28,485 nucleotides of DNA from DATJJW01 sp035491935 (lineage in GTDB: Bacteria > Pseudomonadota > Alphaproteobacteria > ATCC43930 > CGMCC-115725). Numbering within the stretch: the first letter of the stretch is position 1; every line of letters starts with the position of its first letter. The stretch is from positions 1 through 28,485 of the forward strand of contig DATJJW010000238.1 in the NCBI GenBank assembly GCA_035491935.1, in the 5' to 3' direction. Below are positions 23,859 through 28,485 of the stretch, in pieces. The position numbers were made by a program, and so were the translations under genes. The notes below the pieces were generated by a model. It did not search any database. It was not told the origin of the DNA and was given only the letters and a program-made list of their open reading frames with translations.

Positions 23859-23967
23859 CAGGATTTCCGGGCCTTTGCGAGAATAGCAGCCATCAAGACG
23901 TCCGAAGGTGCGATTGTTGGCAAAGTGAAATATTGCGGTAACAAGGATCGCGGGTGGAGCCTGGCAG

Positions 23968-25800
23968 ATGACCATCCCTCTCGACGAGCTGGCGCCGATT
24001 TCCCAGCAGGTCTGGCGTCTGAAATACCGTCACCGTCATCCCGATGGCAGCCCGGCGGAGGCGAGCGTCGCCGATAGCTGGCGTCGGGTCGCGGTAGCCC
24101 TGGCCGCGGTCGAGGCCGATCCAGCCACATGGCGGCCACGTTTCGAGGCGGCGTTGGAGGATTTCCGTTTCCTGCCCGGCGGCCGCATCCTCGCCGGTGC
24201 GGGGACCGATCGCGATGTGACACTGTTCAACTGCTTCGTCATGGGCACCGTGCCCGACGATCTCGGCGGCATCTTCACCCATCTGCGCGAAGCGGCGCTG
24301 ACCATGCAAAAGGGCGGCGGCATCGGCTACGATTTCTCGACGTTGCGACCGCACGGTGCGCTGGTGCGGCGCCTGGGCGCCGATGCCTCGGGGCCGATCT
24401 CCTACATGGATGTCTGGGATGCCATGTGCCGGACGATCAGCAGCGCCGGTTCCAGGCGTGGCGCGATGATGGCGACGCTCAGGGTCGACCATCCGGATAT
24501 CGAGGCGTTCATCGACGCCAAGCGTACGCCCGGCCGATTGTCGATGTTCAATCTCTCGGTCACGGTCAGCGACGACTTCATGCGTGCGGTCGCCGATGAC
24601 GCGCCATGGGAGTTGCGTTTCGGCGGCCGCGTGGTGCGCTCCTTGAGCGCGCGGGCGCTGTGGGACCGCATCATGCGGGCGACATATACCTATGCCGAGC
24701 CGGGCGTGATCTTCATCGACCGCATCAATGCCCGCAACAACCTGGCCTATTGCGAACGCATAGCCGCGACCAACCCTTGTGGCGAGCAGCCGCTGCCGCC
24801 TTATGGCGCATGTCTGTTGGGCTCGGTCAATCTGGCCCGGCTTGTCGAATATCCGTTCTCGAGCCGGGCAAGCCTGAACGAGGCGGCCTTGGCGGCCGTT
24901 GTGCCGGTGGCGGTGCGCATGCTCGACAATGCCATCGATGCCTCGAAATTCCCGCTGGCCGAGCAGGAGGCCGAAGCCGGGGCCAAGCGGCGCATCGGCC
25001 TCGGCGTCACTGGGCTCGCGGATGCGCTGGCCTTCTGCAACATCCGCTATGGTTCCGGGGCGGCAGTCGATCTTACCGAACGCTGGCTGCGCATCCTGCG
25101 CGATTCGGCATATCGCGCCTCGGTCGATCTCGCGGCGGAGAAGGGGGCTTTCCCGCTATTCGAGCGTGAAGCCTATCTGGCTGCGCCGATGATCCGCGAT
25201 CTGCCGGGCGACATCCGCGACGGCATCGCCCGCCACGGCATCCGCAACGCGCTGCTGACCTCGATCGCGCCGACCGGCACCATCTCGCTGCTGGCCGACA
25301 ACGTATCGTCGGGCATCGAACCGATCTTCGCGCTCGAATTCAACCGGGCCATCCTGGATTACGACGGTTCGGCACGGCACGAGAATGTCTGCGACCATGC
25401 CTATCGGCTGTTCCGTCGCCTGCATGGCGACGACGCGCCGCTGCCGGCCGGCCTGGTCACGGCCATGGAACTTTCGCCCGAAGAACATCTGGTGATGCAG
25501 GCCGCGGCGCAGAAATACGTCGACAGCGCGATATCGAAGACGATCAACGTGCCGGTCGACATTCCTTTCGAGCAGTTCCGCTCGATCTACTGGCGGGCCT
25601 ATGAACTCGGCTGCAAGGGCTGCACGACATATCGCCCGAACGAGATCACCGGTGCGGTGCTATCGACCGGCCAAAAGGTGACTGGCCAGAAGGTGACTGC
25701 CGCCGACGAGCCCCATGCCTGTCCTTCCTGCGGCGAGATCGGCCTGATCGAGCAGGAAGGCTGCGCCGAATGCCTGTATTGCGGCTATTCGCGCTGTTAG
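23968..25800 (+). CDS. nrdJ: Adenosylcobalamin-dependent (class II) ribonucleoside-diphosphate reductase
   Basis: NrdJ reduces ribonucleotides to deoxyribonucleotides using a B12-generated thiyl radical, without need for oxygen. The protein is 610 aa, a compact version. NPCGEQ at 269–274 supplies the catalytic Asn269, Cys271 (radical) and Glu273. The redox pair is Cys89 (LFNCFVMG) and Cys282, 11 residues after Cys271 as in Thermotoga NrdJ. SIAPTGTISLLADN is the C-terminal active-site strand, and CKGCTTYRP (Cys549/552) precedes the tail. TGQKV is tandemly duplicated near 568–576, then a Cys-rich zinc-ribbon end (585, 588, 599, 602, 605, 610) closes it. GGAG lies 8 bases before the ATG. No cobalamin riboswitch is evident upstream. 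Confidence 0.95.
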   Translation: MTIPLDELAPISQQVWRLKYRHRHPDGSPAEASVADSWRRVAVALAAVEADPATWRPRFEAALEDFRFLPGGRILAGAGTDRDVTLFNCFVMGTVPDDLGGIFTHLREAALTMQKGGGIGYDFSTLRPHGALVRRLGADASGPISYMDVWDAMCRTISSAGSRRGAMMATLRVDHPDIEAFIDAKRTPGRLSMFNLSVTVSDDFMRAVADDAPWELRFGGRVVRSLSARALWDRIMRATYTYAEPGVIFIDRINARNNLAYCERIAATNPCGEQPLPPYGACLLGSVNLARLVEYPFSSRASLNEAALAAVVPVAVRMLDNAIDASKFPLAEQEAEAGAKRRIGLGVTGLADALAFCNIRYGSGAAVDLTERWLRILRDSAYRASVDLAAEKGAFPLFEREAYLAAPMIRDLPGDIRDGIARHGIRNALLTSIAPTGTISLLADNVSSGIEPIFALEFNRAILDYDGSARHENVCDHAYRLFRRLHGDDAPLPAGLVTAMELSPEEHLVMQAAAQKYVDSAISKTINVPVDIPFEQFRSIYWRAYELGCKGCTTYRPNEITGAVLSTGQKVTGQKVTAADEPHACPSCGEIGLIEQEGCAECLYCGYSRC

Positions 25801-25811
25801 CTGTCGTTCGA

Positions 25812-26067
25812 TCAACGATACCTGGCAAAGTGGACGATGAGGGCGTCCCCGACCTTGCCTGGAGCCCGCGCGGCGGGAAATGCCCGACGTCGTCGAGGAC
25901 GATCCGTTGAATAGCCCTCGGCAAAGTAAATCGGTACCGCCTTGCACCATCAGCGTCGGTACACGGATCGTGTCGATCCTCTGGCGCGAATCACTCGTAT
26001 GGGTGCGGTCCATGGCAACTTCCGTTTCCAGGGCCTCGCCGCTGCCTGGATCAAGGCAGACCTGCAT
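25812..26067 (-). pseudogene. Remnant of an alpha/beta-hydrolase (C-terminal part, two frameshifts)
   Basis: Read on the minus strand, three frames together give a recognisable hydrolase C-terminus. RIDTIRVPTLMVQGGTDLLC lies in the first frame. After a shift comes RAIQRIVLDDVGHFPPR, with the catalytic-His strand GHFPP. After a second shift comes ARAPGKVGDALIVHFARYR followed by a stop at 25812–25814. The segment before VPTLMVQGG does not look conserved, and the N-terminal two thirds with the nucleophile elbow are missing, because panD occupies that space. It fills the 350-base gap between nrdJ and panD. Frame joins are judged by eye. A sequencing error is possible but would have to occur twice. 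Confidence 0.65.
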
Positions 26068-26150
26068 TCACTAACGCTTATTTTTTCGGATCGATCCGGC
26101 ATCTATGCCCGGGATAGGTTTCTTCCCCATAATCGAGACCGCAGGTGAAT

Positions 26151-26519
26151 ATGCGCTGGTTGATGCGTTCCAAGATTCATAACGCCACCGTCACGGAGGC
26201 CAATCTCGCCTATATCGGCTCCATCACCATCGATCAGGATCTGCTGGACAAGGTCGGGCTGTGGGCGGGCGAACGCGTACTGGTCGTCTCGAACACCTCG
26301 GGCGCGCGGCTTGAAACCTATGTCATCAGCGGGCCTCGGGGTTCGGGTGCCATCTGCATGAACGGGGCGGCCGCCCACCTCATCAAGGAGGGCGAGCAGA
26401 TCATCATCATGGGCTTCGAACTGACATCCGAACCGATCGAGCCCAAGGTGGTGCTGGTGAATGCCGATAATGGTTTCGTCCGCTTCCTGACCGAGGTGCC
26501 GGGCACCTCCTTGGCCTGA
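26151..26519 (+). CDS. panD: Aspartate 1-decarboxylase
   Basis: PanD converts aspartate to beta-alanine for pantothenate and CoA synthesis. It is a pyruvoyl enzyme. The protein is 122 aa from ATG 26151. GTG at 26145 or ATG at 26163 are alternatives, but AGGTGA directly before 26151 and the family N-terminus favour it. The self-cleavage site is Gly23-Ser24 in AYIGSITID, and Lys8 in MRSKIHNATVTEANL corresponds to the conserved active-site lysine. NTSGARLETYVISG holds the conserved Arg, and GAAAHLIKEGEQIIIMGF is typical. The zymogen would be cleaved into beta and alpha chains. No other pan gene is nearby. Confidence 0.96.
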   Translation: MRWLMRSKIHNATVTEANLAYIGSITIDQDLLDKVGLWAGERVLVVSNTSGARLETYVISGPRGSGAICMNGAAAHLIKEGEQIIIMGFELTSEPIEPKVVLVNADNGFVRFLTEVPGTSLA

Positions 26520-26551
26520 CGGTTCCGTTCCTTGAACGACAGACGGAACCG
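26520..26551 (+). terminator. Hairpin immediately after panD
   Basis: CGGTTCCGT (26520–26528) pairs perfectly over 9 bp with ACGGAACCG (26543–26551) around a 14-base loop, starting one base after the panD stop. A T-containing stretch (GATTTTAC) follows about 15 bases later rather than directly, so it may act as a terminator or an mRNA-stabilising hairpin. Confidence 0.4.
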
Positions 26552-26606
26552 GACGAAGCGATCCTGATTTTACACGGCGAGACGTCATTGGATTTGGAGG
26601 TTGTCC

Positions 26607-26876
26607 ATGACCGACAAGACCGAGACCGAGATCCTGCTCGCCGAGGCCGCCAATTGCCGCAAATTGGCAGAGATGACCGGCGACCCCACCGCACGCGAGG
26701 CGCTGGAGCGGATCGCCCGCAAGCATGACGAACGCCGGATGGCACTCGAGTCGCTACGAGCGGGGATGCAGGGCCACCAATCGACCGACGAATTCTCCCT
26801 CGACCGCTTCGTGATCGAAGAGCCGCTGATTGTCGATGCGCCGATATCCGATGGCGAAGAGATGCGCGTCGCTTGA
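26607..26876 (+). CDS. Small helical hypothetical protein
   Basis: This is an 89-aa soluble protein. The first 60 residues form a predicted helical hairpin (EILLAEAANCRKLAEMTGD, then PTAREALERIARKHDERRMA). It has the A-x-C-x-x-LA…DP-x-x-R-x-x-L-x-x-IA pattern found in many small proteobacterial proteins of unknown function. The tail is acidic. GGAGG at 26596–26600 lies 6 bases before the ATG at 26607, so the in-frame TTG at 26601 is not the start. It follows the panD hairpin by about 55 bases and may have its own promoter. No function is assigned. Confidence 0.65.
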   Translation: MTDKTETEILLAEAANCRKLAEMTGDPTAREALERIARKHDERRMALESLRAGMQGHQSTDEFSLDRFVIEEPLIVDAPISDGEEMRVA

Positions 26877-26991
26877 GCCGCGTCGGGTTGAGCGCCAGGG
26901 GTTGAGCGGGGGACCTCGACCTAAATATGCGCGCAATGCGCCCGGCTGTATTATGGTCGCCACGTGACCGAGGCCGGCGATTGGATGGGAA

Positions 26992-28281
26992 ATGGTTGAG
27001 AACAATACGCTATCCGTGACGGCGCCTAAGCTTGAGGGCAAGGCGGTGGCCGCCGTGGCGCTCGGCAACGCGCTCGAATTCTACGATTTCACGATCTACG
27101 CCTTCTTCGCTGTTTCGATCGGTAATGCCTTCTTCCCCGCCAAGAACCCGATGGACAGCCTGCTGTCGTCGTTGGCGCTGTTCGGTCTCGGCTATGTCAT
27201 GCGGCCCTTGGGCGGCATCGTCATCGGCGCCTTCGGCGACCGGGCCGGGCGCAAGCCTGCGATGCTGCTGACCATCGCGCTGATGGCGGTGGGCATGCTG
27301 ATGCTGGCAGTGACGCCAGGCTACGCCGTGATCGGCGGCTGGGCCCAGGTGCTGGTGGTAGCGGGCCGGCTGATTCAGGGGCTGGCGCTGGGCGGCGAGG
27401 TCGGACCCTCCACCGCCTATCTGCTGGAGGCGGCACCGCCCCGGCATCGCGGTTTCATCGCCAGCTGGCAGATCGCCAGCCAAGGCTGTGCCGCGCTCTT
27501 CTCCGGCATCATCGCTTCCATACTCACCGCCATCATCGGCGACCAGGCGATGAGCGACTGGGGCTGGCGCGTCATGTTCCTGCTGGGCTTCGCCGTGGTG
27601 CCGGTGGGCTTCATCATCCGCAGCCAGCTGCCGGAGACCGCCGGCACGGCCAAGGACCCGGAGGCGGCAGGCAGCACGGCCGGCGTGATCCTGCGCCTGT
27701 TCACCCGCTATGGCCGCCTGCTGTTCCTGGGGTTCCTGGTGATCGCGGCCTCCACCGTCTCGAATTCCATCGGCACCAACATGCCGGTCTATGCTCGTTC
27801 GACCCTGGGGCTCGCGGAGCGGGTTTCGAGCGCCGTGCCGATCGCGTTCGGCATCGCCTCGGTCGTGTTCCCGCTGGTCGGCGGCTGGCTCGCCGACCGC
27901 TATGGCCGCCGGCCGGTCCTGATCTGGCCGCGCGCGGCGATCCTGGTGATCGCCATTCCGGTGTTCTATTTCCTGGAGCGGCACCCGACGGCGCTCAACG
28001 TCTATGGCGTGACCTTCCTGATGTCGATGCTGTCCTCGATCAACGCCGCCGCCATCATCGTCGGCATCCCGGAATCCCTGCCGCGCGGTGTGCGCAGCGC
28101 CGGGCTCGCCATCGTCTATGCCTTCTCGGTCTCGATCTTCGGCGGCAGCACCAATTACGTCGTCAACAAGCTGATCGCGATCTCCGGCGACAAGCTGGCG
28201 CCGGCTTATTACCTCGCCGCCTTCAGCATCATCGGCACCATCGCCGCCATGCTGATGCCGGAGACGCGCAAGCAGGATTGA
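26992..28281 (+). CDS. MFS transporter, metabolite:H+ symporter (MHS) type
   Basis: This is a 429-aa inner-membrane permease with 12 predicted helices. The MHS/ProP–CitA signature GNALEFYDFTIYAFFAV lies at residues 24–40. FGLGYVMRPLGGIVIGAFGD continues with RAGRKPAMLLTI (motif A), then GLALGGEVGPSTAYLLE. The internal repeat motif GGWLADRYGRRPVL marks the second half. Such proteins import organic acids, amino acids or osmolytes with protons. The substrate cannot be read from the sequence. GGGAA directly precedes the ATG. A TATTAT at 26949–26954 could be a -10 element, but no matching -35 is seen. Confidence 0.9.
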   Translation: MVENNTLSVTAPKLEGKAVAAVALGNALEFYDFTIYAFFAVSIGNAFFPAKNPMDSLLSSLALFGLGYVMRPLGGIVIGAFGDRAGRKPAMLLTIALMAVGMLMLAVTPGYAVIGGWAQVLVVAGRLIQGLALGGEVGPSTAYLLEAAPPRHRGFIASWQIASQGCAALFSGIIASILTAIIGDQAMSDWGWRVMFLLGFAVVPVGFIIRSQLPETAGTAKDPEAAGSTAGVILRLFTRYGRLLFLGFLVIAASTVSNSIGTNMPVYARSTLGLAERVSSAVPIAFGIASVVFPLVGGWLADRYGRRPVLIWPRAAILVIAIPVFYFLERHPTALNVYGVTFLMSMLSSINAAAIIVGIPESLPRGVRSAGLAIVYAFSVSIFGGSTNYVVNKLIAISGDKLAPAYYLAAFSIIGTIAAMLMPETRKQD

Positions 28282-28310
28282 AGCCGGTTTCCCAAAGGCT
28301 TTCTGCTTTT
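28281..28310 (+). terminator. Weak hairpin and T-stretch after the MHS transporter
   Basis: AAGCC (28281–28285) can pair with GGCTT (28297–28301), followed by TTCTGCTTTT. The stem is only 5 bp, so the call is weak. Confidence 0.3.
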
Positions 28311-28318
28311 GTTGGCGT

Positions 28319-28345
28319 CCCCATTCGTCATGCCCGGACTTGATC
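28319..28345. repeat. Fragment of a common alphaproteobacterial intergenic repeat
   Basis: CGTCATGCCCGGACTTGATC resembles the dispersed CGTCATTGCCGGGCTTGACC-type repeat that often lies between alphaproteobacterial genes. The expected second arm (GGGCATCC) is missing. The match breaks off where ACTGGTGTCCGG begins, suggesting an insertion. Confidence 0.4.
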
Positions 28346-28366
28346 CACTGGTGTCCGGTTTAGAAT

Positions 28367-28485
28367 TCAGAGCCATTGGAGGACGAGCTGATCTGAGGCT
28401 GGGTCGTCTTTCTGTATGAGCAGCCGGTCGATGCGCTTTCGGTGCATGAGATTGGCGCGGACGAGACGGGCGAAGGCCAGCGGGC
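28367..28485 (-). CDS. C-terminal end of a probable IS4-family (DUF4372-type) transposase, cut by window edge
   Basis: The minus strand encodes 38 residues up to a TGA at 28367–28369. They run PLAFARLVRANLMHRKRI, then DRLLIQKDDP, ending in LVLQWL. The FARLVRANLMHR segment resembles the tail of DUF4372-containing IS4-type transposases from memory, not from a search. GTGTCCGGTTT just beyond the stop (28351–28361) could be part of the terminal inverted repeat. The catalytic DDE residues lie outside the window, so intactness is unknown. Confidence 0.4.
   Translation of the reverse strand, partial: PLAFARLVRANLMHRKRIDRLLIQKDDPASDQLVLQWL

Noticed and set aside
23753..23967. Chromosomal origin (oriC) at the DnaA boxes
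   Set aside because: Only two good boxes, no clear AT-rich unwinding region and no dnaA, hemE or parAB neighbours; promoter control of nrdJ is the simpler reading.
23753..23967. Cobalamin riboswitch before nrdJ
   Set aside because: I looked for a B12-box-like GCCACTG element and found none; class II reductase genes need not carry one.

Overview
The window is a GC-rich stretch of chromosome, almost entirely coding, from an alphaproteobacterium. The best fit is a Rhodospirillales-like lineage. The support is the set of neighbourhoods: murA–hisG–hisD–UPF0262–low-MW phosphatase–maf–RNase E/G–yacG, then divergent tlpA/argH–small lipoprotein–lysA–DUF4175 (TIGR02302), then zinc-ribbon protein/ftsE–ftsX–ydcF–plsC, and a B12-dependent (class II) ribonucleotide reductase. 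The genus cannot be fixed from the sequence alone.

Layout. 1–3160: end of glmU plus glmS, two steps of UDP-GlcNAc supply. 3165–4201 (minus): a c-type cytochrome translationally coupled to a DUF2889 protein. 4382–6237: a small His-rich conserved protein and a 14-helix DHA2-type drug exporter. 6293–6367 (minus): tRNA-Thr(GGT). 6537–13401: a long plus-strand run with cell-wall (murA), histidine (hisG, hisD) and housekeeping genes (UPF0262, phosphatase, maf, RNase E/G-like, yacG). 13344–14009 (minus): a TlpA-like thioredoxin whose 3' end overlaps yacG. 14076–19452: argH, a 50-aa lipoprotein, lysA and a large DUF4175 membrane protein. 19453–20723: two mosaic palindromic intergenic repeats on either side of a minus-strand zinc-ribbon/DUF3426 membrane protein. 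20724–23752: ftsE, ftsX, ydcF-like and an acyltransferase, with start and stop codons mostly overlapping. 23753–25800: a DnaA-box-containing leader and nrdJ. 25812–26067 (minus): a frameshifted alpha/beta-hydrolase remnant. 26151–28281: panD, a small helical protein and an MHS-type MFS transporter. 28367–28485 (minus): the end of a probable transposase, reaching the window edge.

Functionally the window is dominated by envelope and precursor metabolism: GlcNAc-1-P and UDP-GlcNAc (glmS, glmU), the first step of peptidoglycan synthesis (murA), lysine from diaminopimelate (lysA), the divisome ABC complex that controls wall hydrolysis (ftsEX), a YdcF-like envelope protein and phospholipid acylation (plsC). 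Histidine, arginine and pantothenate genes are interspersed. Many genes start with GTG or TTG, and neighbours often share ATGA or TTGA overlaps, which indicates tight translational coupling.

I found no CRISPR array, toxin–antitoxin pair, defence island, prophage or biosynthetic cluster. The points most worth a second look are the DnaA-box/direct-repeat/palindrome leader of nrdJ, the paired mosaic repeats around the zinc-ribbon gene, the cytochrome–DUF2889 coupling, the yacG/tlpA antisense overlap and the decayed hydrolase.
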